Shown piece by piece: positions 33,104 to 42,830 of a stretch of DNA of 49,505 bases (its first letter is position 1; each line of letters starts with the position of its first letter). Made by a program: the position numbers and the translations under genes. Under the pieces are notes generated by a model. It was given only the letters and a program-made list of their open reading frames with translations, was not told the DNA's origin and searched no databases. The DNA comes from Acidilobaceae archaeon (GTDB lineage Archaea; Thermoproteota; Thermoprotei_A; Sulfolobales; Acidilobaceae): NCBI GenBank assembly GCA_027014125.1, contig JALWEI010000008.1, positions 1 to 49,505 of the forward strand, read 5' to 3'.

Positions 33104-33433
33104 TTGCTACTAGCCGTTTTTATCGGGTTCCTGGCTATGATCGTGTTGAGCCCTATACCAATATTCGGCTCCTTGGCAGCTGGCTTTATAGCTGGGTTCC
33201 TGGCTGGAGGTGGCGCTGGTAGGGGTGCCACTGCTGGCTTCCTGGCGGGGGCCCTGGGTGGGTTTGTTGTGGTGCTACTGTTCACCCTCATAGGATCCTT
33301 CTTCGGCCCTCCAGGCTTTATGGCTGGGCTAGCCGTAGGCTCTATGCTGGCTCTAGTCATGTTCCTGGTCAAGGCGCTGCTAGGGATGATAGGGGGAGCG
33401 GTTGGGGGCGCCCTGCGGGGGTCCAGCGGCTAG
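33104..33433 (+). CDS. Small glycine-rich membrane protein
   Basis: A 109-residue, very hydrophobic protein with three to four predicted helices and many Gly-x-x-x-Gly type steps (AAGFIAGFLAGGGAGRG, GFLAGALGGFVVVLL). It resembles DUF5518-like archaeal membrane proteins but I cannot name a function. TTG start, preceded by a TATA-like element near 33053 and GAGGGTG about 8 nt before the start. It stands alone, divergent from the mqn operon and convergent with a hydrolase gene (4-bp overlap). Confidence 0.7.
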   Translation: MLLAVFIGFLAMIVLSPIPIFGSLAAGFIAGFLAGGGAGRGATAGFLAGALGGFVVVLLFTLIGSFFGPPGFMAGLAVGSMLALVMFLVKALLGMIGGAVGGALRGSSG

Positions 33434-34326
33434 TGCTCCTCTAGGTGGATCCTATACCATTCGAGCTCTAGCTTTGCTATATCGGTCCTGAGCGGGTCCC
33501 GGTAGACGTCGTAGTGCCCGGCCATGTAGCGGACTAGCCTCTTGTCGACCTTCACCCTGGATGCGACCTCTATAACCTCGCCAGTCGGCACGGTCTTGTC
33601 CTTCTCTGCGACTATGAAGAGTATAGGCTTGGATACTAGCTCTGCCTGGTGGCCCGGGTTGTAGCCTATTATCCTCTCCAGGCTGTCTATCGTCACCTTG
33701 TTCTCCATCGTCTTGTACCTCTTTACCTGTTCCCTGTAGTACTCGACCGCCTCACCACTCGTTATCAGGCCCGGGGGGTTCTGTGACGCTATAGGCACCA
33801 TCGCCTCGCTGTAATCCCCCCTACAGCACTCCTGCCTCGCCTCCTCTGCCAGCCATAGTAGTGGTGCTATGCTGCCGTGGTGCATCTCTAGGGTCTTGTA
33901 CATGTAGACGCTTGGTACCTGTGCAACCCCGCACCTGACTCCTCTGGGTGGGAAGGCTAGGAGGGACAGCACGTGGGCCCCGCTGAAGCTGGTGCCCCAC
34001 ACACAGATTCTATCCCCCTCAACCTCCTCCCTACTCCTCATGTAGCTGATCGCGCACCTATAGTCTGCCAGCTGGTCCTCCGGGTATATGGCTAGCCTAG
34101 GCTCGCCCCCGCTCTCACCGATCCTTCTATAGTCGAAGGATAGGACTGCTATACCCCGGGAGGCCCAGTAGCCGGCGTAATCATCGGCGTGCACCTCCTT
34201 AACTATACCCAGGCCACCGGCCATGACGACCCCAGGAAAGGGGCCCTCACCCTGGGGCAGGTAGAGGAGCCCGCTGCACTCCTCCCCGCCGCAGGGGAAC
34301 CTGATCTTCTCGACCCTATACTCCAT
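33430..34326 (-). CDS. Alpha/beta hydrolase (dienelactone hydrolase/acyl-peptidase-like)
   Basis: About 298 residues with the alpha/beta hydrolase fold. The oxyanion strand is GVVMAGGLGIVKE, the nucleophile elbow is WGTSFSG (Ser in GxSxG), the acid lies in FIVAEKDKTVPTGE and the catalytic His in YMAGHYDVYRD. SFDYRRIGESGG is typical of serine aminopeptidase-like and X-Pro dipeptidyl-peptidase-like subgroups. Natural substrate is unknown. An ATG at 34326 has GGGTG 9 nt upstream, so I prefer it over GTG 34338, which would add four residues. Confidence 0.82.
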   Translation of the reverse strand: MEYRVEKIRFPCGGEECSGLLYLPQGEGPFPGVVMAGGLGIVKEVHADDYAGYWASRGIAVLSFDYRRIGESGGEPRLAIYPEDQLADYRCAISYMRSREEVEGDRICVWGTSFSGAHVLSLLAFPPRGVRCGVAQVPSVYMYKTLEMHHGSIAPLLWLAEEARQECCRGDYSEAMVPIASQNPPGLITSGEAVEYYREQVKRYKTMENKVTIDSLERIIGYNPGHQAELVSKPILFIVAEKDKTVPTGEVIEVASRVKVDKRLVRYMAGHYDVYRDPLRTDIAKLELEWYRIHLEEH

Positions 34327-34456
34327 GAAGCCTGGCACCCACGGCGTGTCTATACATCTCAGGGGTGATAAAATAGTAGCCCAGAGGGGCCTCGGGGGAG
34401 TGTAGGGAGGGTGGTATTATTACTGTTCTGACCCCCAGCCTCGTGGGTGCCAGGGT

Positions 34457-35599
34457 TTGGGGGAGACCTCGTCGAGGAAGATGGAGCACATAAGGATGGT
34501 CGCCGAGGCTGGGGTCGAGTCCAGGGAGTCAACCCTGCTAGAGTATGTTAGGATAGTGCACAACCCACTGCCCGAGATCGACTTAGACGATGTGGACCTC
34601 TCCACGAGCTTCTGCGGCACCGGCAAAAAGCTCAGAGCGCCCCTCATGATCACCGGTATGACGGGTGGCCACCCCGATGTTGCCTGGATCAACAGGGAGC
34701 TCGCATCACTGGCGGAGGAGATGGGGATAGCATTCGGTGTGGGGAGCCAGAGGGCCGCCATAGAGGACCCGGGGCTTGCCCATACCTTCTCTATAGCCAG
34801 GGAGGCTGCCCCTAGTACAGTGATTGTAGCCAACCTAGGCGCTCCGCAGCTCTCACGCGGCTATGGTGTCAGGGAGGCTCGTAGGGCTGTAGAGATGATC
34901 GGTGCCGATGCACTGGCTATACACCTAAACCCGGGCCAGGAGGCGTACCAGGACGAGGGGGATCCGTACTACTCCGGTGTTCTGGAGAGGATAATAGAGA
35001 TCGCCGACTCCCTGGACGTGCCTGTAATAGTAAAGGAGACGGGCACCGGCATACCCGGCGAGGTTGTCAGGCTCCTCTACCGGTCGGGGGTAAAGTGCTT
35101 CGACGTTTCTGGCCTAGGCGGGACTAACTGGATAAAGGTGGAGGTGCTGAGATCCAAGAAGAGGCACGGAGCCCCACTGAGGCCAGCGGGGCCCCTGAGC
35201 GACTACTGGGGCAACCCGACCGCCGTGTCTATAGTCGAGGCTAGGCTCTCCGCTCCCGGAGGCTATATTATAGCAAGTGGGGGTGTGAGGAATGGGCTTG
35301 ACGCTGGGAGGAGCATAGCGCTGGGGGCTGACATGGCTGGGGTTGCCCTGCCCGTCCTGAGGGCGCTCCTAAGCGGTGGGAGGGATTCTGCAAGGAGGCT
35401 CCTCGAGTCGATAGCCTACCAGCTCCGCACCATACTATTTATGACTGGCTCCAGGAGGGTCGAGGACCTGTGGCTGGCCCCCATCGTTATCCATGGCAGG
35501 CTTAGGGGCGAACTCGAGTCTCGGGGTGTCGATGTTGACTGGTATACATTGAGGGGGAGGGTTGAGGCGCTACTGTGGAGGAGGCGTTACTCAACATAA
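34457..35599 (+). CDS. fni: Type 2 isopentenyl-diphosphate delta-isomerase
   Basis: A 380-residue FMN-dependent TIM-barrel isomerase. Motifs are SRKMEHIRM (N terminus), PLMITGMTGGH (FMN loop), FGVGSQRAAIEDP, IHLNPGQEAYQDEGD (catalytic Gln and Glu), KETGTGIP, FDVSGLGGTNWIKVE and ASGGVRNGLDAGRSIALGAD. It interconverts isopentenyl and dimethylallyl diphosphate using reduced FMN. TTG start with GGTG about 8 nt upstream. The prenyl synthase gene that uses both products follows 36 bp downstream. Confidence 0.95.
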   Translation: MGETSSRKMEHIRMVAEAGVESRESTLLEYVRIVHNPLPEIDLDDVDLSTSFCGTGKKLRAPLMITGMTGGHPDVAWINRELASLAEEMGIAFGVGSQRAAIEDPGLAHTFSIAREAAPSTVIVANLGAPQLSRGYGVREARRAVEMIGADALAIHLNPGQEAYQDEGDPYYSGVLERIIEIADSLDVPVIVKETGTGIPGEVVRLLYRSGVKCFDVSGLGGTNWIKVEVLRSKKRHGAPLRPAGPLSDYWGNPTAVSIVEARLSAPGGYIIASGGVRNGLDAGRSIALGADMAGVALPVLRALLSGGRDSARRLLESIAYQLRTILFMTGSRRVEDLWLAPIVIHGRLRGELESRGVDVDWYTLRGRVEALLWRRRYST

Positions 35600-35635
35600 A
35601 TCCCCCCAAGGCTCCAGGGGATCCGTGGTGGAGTA

Positions 35636-36622
35636 GTGGGGATGAGCAACAGCCTCATGCACATACTGGCGGGCTACGCCTCCATCGTGGACTCCTACCT
35701 CTGGGAGAGGATAAGGGGGGACCCCGGGTACATATACAAGGCAGCCACACACCTGCTCAGGGCTGGTGGGAAGAGGGTCAGGCCCGCCGTGACCCTAGCC
35801 ACCGCTAGCATGCTTGGTGGCCCTACAGCAGCTTCCGTGGCAGTACCCCTGGCTGGGGCAGTGGAGGCTATACACAACTTCAGCCTTATACACGATGATA
35901 TAATGGATAGAGACGATTATAGGAGAGGAGTTCCCACGGTCCACAGGGTATGGGGGGAGCCAGCTGCTATACTAGCCGGGGACCTTCTCTTCGCCTACGC
36001 CTTCATGATGGTCGGCGACTCCAGGGCCAGAGGGCTACGAAGGGCTGAGGAGGCCTACGGGGTCCTAGCGGAGGCCAGCGTGAAGCTCTCGGAGGGCCAA
36101 GCGTACGATATGATGTATGAGGAGACGTGGGATGTAGGCGTAGGGGATTACTTAAACATGGTATACTTGAAGACGGGGGCCCTTATAGAGGCTTCTGCAA
36201 AGCTCGGGGCGCTAGCGGCTGGAGCTGATAGTAGCGTTGTATCCGCGATGGGAGAGTACGGGAGGATGGTTGGCATATCCTTCCAGATAAGGGACGACAT
36301 ACTAGGGGTCTACGGCGACCCCGAGAAGACAGGGAAGCCTGTATACAATGACCTGAGGAGGGGCAAGAAGACGATACTCCTCATATACACGGTCGAGAAG
36401 ACTGGCAGGGAGAGGGTAGAGAAGCTGCTGGCGGAGGAGAGGTATGAGGAGCTTGCTAGCCTGATCAGGGAGACGGGGGCCCTAGGCTACGCTGAGGACC
36501 TAGCGAGGAGGTATATGGAGAGGGCCATCGCTATACTAGACGGACTCGACGACATCAAGGACGAGGGAGCCAGGGGCTTCCTCAGGAGCCTGGCTAGGTT
36601 CGTCGTGGAGAGGGAGAAGTAG
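35636..36622 (+). CDS. idsA: Polyprenyl (geranylgeranyl/farnesyl) diphosphate synthase
   Basis: A 328-residue trans-prenyltransferase. The first Asp-rich motif is LIHDDIMDRDD (DDxxD type), the second is FQIRDDILGVYGD, and GGKRVRPA at the N terminus binds diphosphate. In archaea this enzyme builds GGPP (C20) or longer chains (C25) for ether lipids. Chain length is set by residues just upstream of the first DDxxD (here GAVEAIHNFSL) and cannot be fixed by eye. It starts at GTG 35636 or ATG 35642. It is followed directly by DUF2118 with no gap, then GluRS. Confidence 0.92.
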   Translation: MGMSNSLMHILAGYASIVDSYLWERIRGDPGYIYKAATHLLRAGGKRVRPAVTLATASMLGGPTAASVAVPLAGAVEAIHNFSLIHDDIMDRDDYRRGVPTVHRVWGEPAAILAGDLLFAYAFMMVGDSRARGLRRAEEAYGVLAEASVKLSEGQAYDMMYEETWDVGVGDYLNMVYLKTGALIEASAKLGALAAGADSSVVSAMGEYGRMVGISFQIRDDILGVYGDPEKTGKPVYNDLRRGKKTILLIYTVEKTGRERVEKLLAEERYEELASLIRETGALGYAEDLARRYMERAIAILDGLDDIKDEGARGFLRSLARFVVEREK

Positions 36623-37111
36623 ATGGAATACAAGGCCGCCGACTACCAGTTCCCCCGGGCATACCTTGACGGCCACGATTCCATAGAGTGCCTGGTGCCG
36701 CTCGACGGAAGGGCCAGGATAGAGAGGCCCTGCAAGAGCCGGGGCCTGGGGCTAGCCCCATACGAGCACCTCACAAGCCACATACTCGACCCGGTAGAGG
36801 CGGTGGTGAAGAGGAGATTCGCCCTATACATTCCATGGAAGGGGAAGGCCGTGCTAGTCGAGCCGGGCACCAGGGTCAGCCTTGTAGAGGCCCTAGGAGT
36901 CCAAGTAAACCATAGGGCACGCGAGGGTGACGAGGTTAGGCCGGGGACGATTCTGGCCTATATACTAACGGGGAAGGGGGAGACCAGGACCCTCAGGGCC
37001 GGGGTAGAGGGGGTTATAGTCTATATAGCCTGGGGGCTGGAGGGGGAGAGGCAGAGGTACATATACGTGATAGCCCCCAGCGACTCCATCAGGATACTGG
37101 AGGTAGGTTAA
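36623..37111 (+). CDS. DUF2118 biotin/lipoyl-like protein
   Basis: A 162-residue protein of the archaeal DUF2118 family. The C-terminal half (about 85-160) looks like a biotinyl/lipoyl barrel: GVQVNHRAREGDEVRPGTILAYI, then RTLRAGVEGVIVYIAW. A modified Lys is not evident at the hairpin. It starts with ATG immediately after the prenyl synthase stop and ends 2 bp before gltX, a conserved-looking location between lipid and tRNA charging genes. Function unknown. Confidence 0.75.
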   Translation: MEYKAADYQFPRAYLDGHDSIECLVPLDGRARIERPCKSRGLGLAPYEHLTSHILDPVEAVVKRRFALYIPWKGKAVLVEPGTRVSLVEALGVQVNHRAREGDEVRPGTILAYILTGKGETRTLRAGVEGVIVYIAWGLEGERQRYIYVIAPSDSIRILEVG

Positions 37112-37113
37112 GA

Positions 37114-38814
37114 GTGGACCTCGAGAAGCTGGTTAGGGGCTATGCGCTGAAGAACGCGGTGAAGCACGGAGGCAAGGCTAGGACTGGTAGTGTAATGAGT
37201 ATGATCCTGGGGGAGCACCCAGAGCTAAGGAGTAGGGCCAGGGAGATAGCCCAGCTGGCATCGAGAATCGTAGAGGAGGTCAACAAGCTCCCGCCCGACG
37301 CGCAGAGGAGGATGCTGGAGGAGGAGTACCCGGAGCTTCTCGAGGAGAAGGCTAAGAAGGAGGAGGAGAAGCCCCGGCTACCCCCTCTACCAGGAGCGGT
37401 GGAGGGAAGGGTTAGAACTAGGTTCGCCCCCAACCCAGACTTCGTGATCCACATAGGTAACGCTAGGCCCGCTATACTTAGCGACGAGTATGCTAAGCTC
37501 TACAAGGGGACACTGATCCTGAGGTTCGAGGACACCGATCCCAGGACCAAGACCCCGCTAAGAGAGGCCTACGACCTCATCAAGGAGGACCTAAAGTGGC
37601 TGGGGGTAGAGTGGGGCGAGGAGCACATACAGAGCCTCAGAATGGAGATCTACTACGACGTAGCCAGGAGGCTCATCGAGAGGGGATGCGCATACATAGA
37701 CACCTGCGGGCAGGAGTCGAGGGAGCTGCTGAGGCAAGGCAAGTCGTGCCCTACCAGGTCCAACCCGCCGGAGTGGCACTTGGAGGAGTTCGAGAAGATG
37801 CTGGCAGGGGAGTATGGGGAGGGCGAGGCTGTGGTCAGGGTGAAGACGGATCTATCCCACCCCAATCCTAGCGTGAGGGACTGGGTGGCGCTCAGGATCA
37901 TAGATACAACCAGGCACCCCCACCCTCTTACAGGGTCCAAATACATCGTGTGGCCCACCTACAACCTCGCGGTCAGCGTCGACGACCACATGATGGGGAT
38001 CACGCACGTCCTCAGGGCCAAGGAGCACCAGGTCAATACCGAGAAGCAGCTGTATGTGTACAAGTGCATGGGCTGGGATCCCCCCGTATTCATCCACTTC
38101 GGCCGCCTAAAGCTGGAGGGCTTCATAATGAGCAAGAGCTATATAAGGAGGCTGATAGAGGAGAATCCAGGCAAGTTCCTAGGCTACGATGATCCCAGGT
38201 TCGGCACCATATCCGGGCTTAGGAGGAGGGGTATACTCCCTGAGGCCATAAGGGAGGCGATCATAAGCCTAGGCGTTAAGCCGGGAGATGTAACCCTGAG
38301 CTGGGCCAACCTGGCCGCTATTAACAGGAAAATGCTAGACAGGATGGCCGACAGGATCATGTATGTCCACGACCCGGAGAGGCTGACCGTAGACCAGCCC
38401 CAGTGCATGGAGGCTACTATACCCAGGCACCCCGATAGGCCGCAGGATAGCAGGGTGATCAGGGTGTGCCCCGGGGACGTGATCCTTTTGAACAAGGGGG
38501 ACGCCCGGGGGGAGGTTAGGCTCATGGGCCTGGGCAACTATAGGGTGGAGGACGGTAGGCTGGTATACACTGGCGACAGCCTAGAGTACGCGAGGAGCAA
38601 GAAGCTGCCCATAGTGCAGTGGGTGAAGGAGGCAGGCTCGGTGAGGGTCAGGTTGCTCAAGCCCCGAGGACTCGAGCTGGAGGTAGAGGAGGGCAACGCA
38701 GAGGCCGCCCTCAGGGATTACAGAGTCGACTCTAGGCTACAACTAGTCCGCTACGGCTTCGCCCGGGTCGACTCGGATGGCGAGGAGTATACCCTCGTCT
38801 ACACCCACGACTAG
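37114..38814 (+). CDS. gltX: Glutamyl-tRNA synthetase (archaeal, non-bacterial type)
   Basis: A 566-residue class I synthetase. The HIGH-type motif is HIGN in RTRFAPNPDFVIHIGNARP (near residue 115), and the KMSKS-type motif is FIMSKSYIRRL (near residue 343). FEDTDPRTKTP follows the first. The archaeal N-terminal domain (about 1-100) and beta-barrel anticodon-binding C terminus (about 430-560) match the GlnRS-like archaeal GluRS. It charges tRNA-Glu and, as in most archaea, probably tRNA-Gln for later amidation. GTG start. Confidence 0.95.
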   Translation: MDLEKLVRGYALKNAVKHGGKARTGSVMSMILGEHPELRSRAREIAQLASRIVEEVNKLPPDAQRRMLEEEYPELLEEKAKKEEEKPRLPPLPGAVEGRVRTRFAPNPDFVIHIGNARPAILSDEYAKLYKGTLILRFEDTDPRTKTPLREAYDLIKEDLKWLGVEWGEEHIQSLRMEIYYDVARRLIERGCAYIDTCGQESRELLRQGKSCPTRSNPPEWHLEEFEKMLAGEYGEGEAVVRVKTDLSHPNPSVRDWVALRIIDTTRHPHPLTGSKYIVWPTYNLAVSVDDHMMGITHVLRAKEHQVNTEKQLYVYKCMGWDPPVFIHFGRLKLEGFIMSKSYIRRLIEENPGKFLGYDDPRFGTISGLRRRGILPEAIREAIISLGVKPGDVTLSWANLAAINRKMLDRMADRIMYVHDPERLTVDQPQCMEATIPRHPDRPQDSRVIRVCPGDVILLNKGDARGEVRLMGLGNYRVEDGRLVYTGDSLEYARSKKLPIVQWVKEAGSVRVRLLKPRGLELEVEEGNAEAALRDYRVDSRLQLVRYGFARVDSDGEEYTLVYTHD

Positions 38815-38849
38815 CCCCTAAGATATATACCAGGCCCGCCTCAGGCCCA

Positions 38850-40304
38850 TTGGTGGGGTCCACCGTCTTGGCGAAGACTCCGGTCAGCTGGACGGAGTAT
38901 AAGGTCCTCGAAGCCATGGCTAGGGCAGGTGTCAGGGGAGGCCCTATAGGGGAGGTAGCATCCCGAATAGGCGTGCCCGAGTCAACGCTCCACAGTGTCG
39001 CTAGGCTCCTGGAGGAGAAGGGGCTGGCCCGGGTAAGGGTAGAGGAGGGGGAGAGGCTCGAGCTAACCGAGAGGGGCCAGGAGGCCCTCAGGGAGGGGTT
39101 ACCCGAGGAGAAGCTTGTCAGGCTCCTAGAGGAGAAGGGGGGAGAAGCCAGTATAGAGGAGGTCAGGGAGAGGCTTGGCAGGGAGGCTGGCGTTGCTATA
39201 GGCCAGGCTAGGAGGCAGGGCCTCGTCCAGGTTGAGGCTGGCCGGGTCAAGCTAACCGGGGCCAAGCCCGGGCTGAGGCAGGCCCTCGAGGCGGTGGCCC
39301 AGGGCAGGCCCCCGGGGGAGGCTCTGGGCGAGTTACTGTCACGTGGCCTAGCTAGGAGGGTTAAGGTTAGGAGGGAGGTCCTCGAGCTAGCCGGGGACCC
39401 TTCGAGCCTCCTGGATAGGGTAGAGGTTGAGGCTTCCAGGCTAACCCACGATATGCTGGCTAGTGGCGAGTGGAGGAGGTATAGGTTCAGGCCGTATAAT
39501 GTTGGGGCTGAGCCGCCTAGGGTCATGCCAGCCAGGATCCACTTCCTCACCGATTTCATAGAGATGCTTAGGGACCTGATGAAGGAGATGGGGTTCACTG
39601 AGGCCCGGGGCCCCATCGTCGAGCTTGAGTTGTTCAACTTCGACCTCCTCTTCCAGGCCCAGGACCACCCGGCTAGGGAGATACACGACACTCTCTGGGT
39701 CGAGGCTCCCCCTGCCGGTCTCGAGGAGTATGGGGAGCTAGTGGAGAGGACTAGGAAGGCCCATGAGGAGGGCTGGGGCTACCGTTGGAGCCCCGAGGTG
39801 GCGGCAAGGCTAGTGCTTAGGAGCCAGACCACCAGTGTCTCCGCTAGGCTCCTAGCCGCCAGGCCTAGCCCGCCGATTAGGTTCTTCACCCTGGGCAGAG
39901 TGTATAGGAGCGATGTCGTGGATGCTACCCACCTCCCCGAGTTCCACCAGCTAGACGGTATAGAGGGGTATAGCGGCTACACGTTCAGGGACCTCCTAGG
40001 CACACTCAGGGAGATCTTCGAGAGGTTGGGCCTCCAGGTCAAGTTTAAGCCTGCCTATTTCCCCTTCACAGAGCCCAGCGTGGAGGGCTATGTAAGGCTC
40101 CCCAGCGGCAGGTGGCTGGAGCTTTTCGGGGCCGGCCTCTTCAGGCCCGAGGTCCTCTACATGGCTGGGGTGGACTACCCTGTGGGGGCCTGGGGCTTCG
40201 GCGTGGAGAGGCTGGCCGCTGCGTTCTATGGTATTAGCGATATCAGGCTCCTCTACACTAGGGATACGATGTACATTAGGTCCTTCCCCGTGAGGGTGGT
40301 GTAG
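38850..40304 (+). CDS. pheS: Phenylalanyl-tRNA synthetase alpha subunit
   Basis: A 484-residue class II synthetase subunit. Residues 1-140 include winged-helix domains (EYKVLEAMARAG, then ESTLHSVARLLEEKGLARV) that bind tRNA in archaeal and eukaryotic PheRS. The catalytic core begins at about 200 with PARIHFLTDFIEMLRDLMKEMGF (motif 1 region), then FFTLGRVYRSDVVDATHLPEFHQLDG (motif 2) and GAWGFGVERLAAAFYG (motif 3). TTG start at 38850. An internal TTG at 38868 (LAKTPVSW) is a possible alternative because GGTG lies upstream. It overlaps nothing and is 1 bp before pheT. Confidence 0.95.
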   Translation: MVGSTVLAKTPVSWTEYKVLEAMARAGVRGGPIGEVASRIGVPESTLHSVARLLEEKGLARVRVEEGERLELTERGQEALREGLPEEKLVRLLEEKGGEASIEEVRERLGREAGVAIGQARRQGLVQVEAGRVKLTGAKPGLRQALEAVAQGRPPGEALGELLSRGLARRVKVRREVLELAGDPSSLLDRVEVEASRLTHDMLASGEWRRYRFRPYNVGAEPPRVMPARIHFLTDFIEMLRDLMKEMGFTEARGPIVELELFNFDLLFQAQDHPAREIHDTLWVEAPPAGLEEYGELVERTRKAHEEGWGYRWSPEVAARLVLRSQTTSVSARLLAARPSPPIRFFTLGRVYRSDVVDATHLPEFHQLDGIEGYSGYTFRDLLGTLREIFERLGLQVKFKPAYFPFTEPSVEGYVRLPSGRWLELFGAGLFRPEVLYMAGVDYPVGAWGFGVERLAAAFYGISDIRLLYTRDTMYIRSFPVRVV

Positions 40305-40305
40305 G

Positions 40306-41934
40306 ATGCCGGTAGTCAAGTTCAAGCCCGATAGGCTCCTCAACGCTCTCGGTGTGGGTAGTGTAGAGGAGGCGGGGGAGGTCCTCTTCAGGCTCAAGTG
40401 CGAGGTGGAGGAGAACCCCGAGGGCCTAGTCGAGGTGGAGGTGAACCCGGATAGGCCCGACATGTACATGCTGGAGGGCATAGCCAGGGCGGCCCGCGGG
40501 ATCTTGAGGCTGGAGTCCGGCTGGGAGATGCCACGGGTCAGGGACAGCGGGATCACGCTCAGGGCCGGGGAAGCGCCTTCTAGGCCCTACATAGCCGCGG
40601 CTGTCGTTTACAACTATAGGCTGGATGAAGATACGCTGGATGAGCTGATACAGTTCCAGGAGAAGCTGCATGATACGATAGGTAGGAGGAGGCGGAAGGT
40701 TGCGATAGGCATACATGACCTGGCGAAGCTGCCATCGAGGGAGGTAGAGTACAAGTCCCAGGGCCTCGATACTAGGATGAAGCCCCTGGGCCTAGACGTC
40801 GATGTCGAGGCCTCGTGGGTTCTTGAGAACACGGAGCAGGGCGTAAAGTATGGCGGGATATCGCTAGAGGAGGGGAGGCACCCATTCCTCCTAGCTGGGG
40901 GTCAAGTCATAGCTATGCCCCCCGTAATCAATAGCAACATAACTAGGCTTGAGCCCGGGACCAGGGACCTCTTCATCGACGTCACCGGTACTGACGCCAG
41001 GACGGTGGCAAAGGTCCTAGACGTCATTGTATCCACGCTATCCTACAGGGATGGAGTCGAGGTTGGCCTAGTCAGGCTAGAGGGCGCACCCTGGAAGTCT
41101 ACCCCCCTCCTCTCCTCCATCAAGTACAACCTAAGTCCCGGCGAGGTCAACAATGTCCTGGGGACCAGCCTCACCCCGGAGGAGGTGGCAGAGCACCTAT
41201 CCTACATGAGGCACAACGCCAGGGCTAGCGGAGCCACGGTAATGGTTGCAGTGCCCCCGTTTAGGGTTGATATACTGCGCAGCGTGGACCTGGCCGAGGA
41301 CGTTGCAATATCCATAGGCTACGAGGACCTTGGCCCTAGGCTACCACACTTCACCACCCGCGGCTCCCTGCTAGGCGAGACCCGCCTCTCGAGGAGGCTG
41401 AGGGAGCTACTGGTGGGCCTCGGATTCACTGAGGTCCTACAGCTGACCCTGACGAGCCCCAGACTAGCCTCCCTGGCCGGAGGCGGGGTTAGGGTTAGGA
41501 ACCCTGTCCAGGAGGAATACAGCGTGCTGAGGCCTAGCCTGCTACCCGGGCTGATCGCCGTTGCAAGGGCGAACCTGCATAGGGATAAGCCTGTCAAGGT
41601 ATTCGAGATAGGCCTAGTCGCCAAGCCCGCAGGTGGTGGCATAGTTGACGAGCTCATGCTGGGCCTGATGGTTATGGACTATGAGGCCAGCTACGAGGAC
41701 ATACAGGCTCCCTTATACTCGGTCCTCAGGCTACTCGGTATAAGCTTCACCGTCGAGCCTGCGGAGCATGGGCTCCTAATGCCGGGGAGGGCCGCTAGGA
41801 TCCTAGCTGGAGACACGGTTCTAGGCGTACTGGGCGAGGTTAGGCCGGAGGTCCTAGAGGAGGTAGGGGTGGACTATCCCCTGGTGGTCGCCGAGGTCTC
41901 TGTGGATAAGCTAGCCCGCCTGGCCCCGGGCTAG
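40306..41934 (+). CDS. pheT: Phenylalanyl-tRNA synthetase beta subunit
   Basis: A 542-residue archaeal-type beta subunit, shorter than bacterial PheT as expected. The B3/B4 editing domain lies at about 95-260 (RRRRKVAIGIHDLAKLPSRE, FIDVTGTDARTVAKVL), the B5 fold at about 265-350 (NVLGTSLTPEEVAEHLSYM, PPFRVDILRSVDLAEDVAI), and an inactive class II core to the end. The editing domain clears tyrosine charged to tRNA-Phe. ATG start one base after the pheS stop. It forms the (alpha-beta)2 enzyme with PheS. Confidence 0.95.
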   Translation: MPVVKFKPDRLLNALGVGSVEEAGEVLFRLKCEVEENPEGLVEVEVNPDRPDMYMLEGIARAARGILRLESGWEMPRVRDSGITLRAGEAPSRPYIAAAVVYNYRLDEDTLDELIQFQEKLHDTIGRRRRKVAIGIHDLAKLPSREVEYKSQGLDTRMKPLGLDVDVEASWVLENTEQGVKYGGISLEEGRHPFLLAGGQVIAMPPVINSNITRLEPGTRDLFIDVTGTDARTVAKVLDVIVSTLSYRDGVEVGLVRLEGAPWKSTPLLSSIKYNLSPGEVNNVLGTSLTPEEVAEHLSYMRHNARASGATVMVAVPPFRVDILRSVDLAEDVAISIGYEDLGPRLPHFTTRGSLLGETRLSRRLRELLVGLGFTEVLQLTLTSPRLASLAGGGVRVRNPVQEEYSVLRPSLLPGLIAVARANLHRDKPVKVFEIGLVAKPAGGGIVDELMLGLMVMDYEASYEDIQAPLYSVLRLLGISFTVEPAEHGLLMPGRAARILAGDTVLGVLGEVRPEVLEEVGVDYPLVVAEVSVDKLARLAPG

Positions 41935-41984
41935 ACCACCCTATTTACCCTCCCCTGTAGGTCCTGCCCCGTGGGTGCTGTGCT

Positions 41985-42830
41985 GTGATGGAGATCCAGG
42001 ATACTAGGCCCAGGCACCCCATACCCCTGGACTGGGTGGGGTTCCGGGGGGTAAGGAGGAGGGTTGTAATAGAGAGCCCCCAGGGGCCTATAGGCCTCGA
42101 CCTGGACCTAGATGTGCTTGTGGGGATTGACGGTGACAGGAGGGGCGCCCATCTTTCTAGGAATATAGAGGCGGTGAGGGAGGCTCTGGAGCCCCCATCG
42201 CGGGCCCCCTCTCTGGAGGAGTATCTGGAATCCATAGCCAGGGGCCTCCTTGGTAGGCATGAATATGCTACTAGGGCTAGTGTTAGGGCGAGGACTAGGT
42301 ATTACGTTGATATTGAGTACCGCGGCCTGCGGGGCGTGGAGCCTGTCGAGGTCGAGGTTGGGGTTCACATCGATAGGAGTGGGGAGAGGAGGTGGAGCGT
42401 CGCTGCAACGGTCAAGGGGATGACCGTCTGCCCCAGCGCGCAGTCAACTATAGCCTCCATGCTTGGGGTTGAGGCTGGCCGGGCGCCTAGCCATAGCCAG
42501 AAGGCGGTGCTAACCGGCAGGATTGAGACGATGGGGAAGCTTGTTAGGATCGAGGATATAGCCAGGGAGTTATTCATGAGCTTTTCCGCCCCTGCCATGA
42601 CGCTCCTTAAGAGGAGCCAGGAGGCTAGGCTCATACTCGAGGCACACTCCTCCCCCATGTTTGTTGAGGACCTTGTCAGGGAGGCGGTAGCCAGGCTCGA
42701 GGAGTTACTCAGGCGCATCGGCTTGGCACACGCGGTTATAGAGGTGGAGGCGGTAAGCCTCGAGAGCATACACCCCCACGACGTCTACGCTTATAAGAGG
42801 AGTGTTATAGGCTCAGGAGCCGAGGACTAG
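41985..42830 (+). CDS. mptA: GTP cyclohydrolase MptA (FolE2 family)
   Basis: A 281-residue member of the FolE2/MptA family, which opens GTP to 7,8-dihydroneopterin 2',3'-cyclic phosphate for methanopterin- or folate-type coenzymes in archaea. Typical segments are IQDTRPRHPIPLDWVGF at the start, KGMTVCPSAQS with the metal-binding Cys, and SHSQKAVLTGRIE, followed by ESIHPHDVYAYKR near the end. GTG 41985 and ATG 41988 are both possible starts. It converges with the CBS gene, 18-bp overlap. Confidence 0.92.
   Translation: MMEIQDTRPRHPIPLDWVGFRGVRRRVVIESPQGPIGLDLDLDVLVGIDGDRRGAHLSRNIEAVREALEPPSRAPSLEEYLESIARGLLGRHEYATRASVRARTRYYVDIEYRGLRGVEPVEVEVGVHIDRSGERRWSVAATVKGMTVCPSAQSTIASMLGVEAGRAPSHSQKAVLTGRIETMGKLVRIEDIARELFMSFSAPAMTLLKRSQEARLILEAHSSPMFVEDLVREAVARLEELLRRIGLAHAVIEVEAVSLESIHPHDVYAYKRSVIGSGAED

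Noticed and set aside
38732-39691. 319-residue minus-strand ORF opposite pheS
   Set aside because: Antisense to a highly conserved synthetase gene. Composition is Ser/Leu-rich with no motif.
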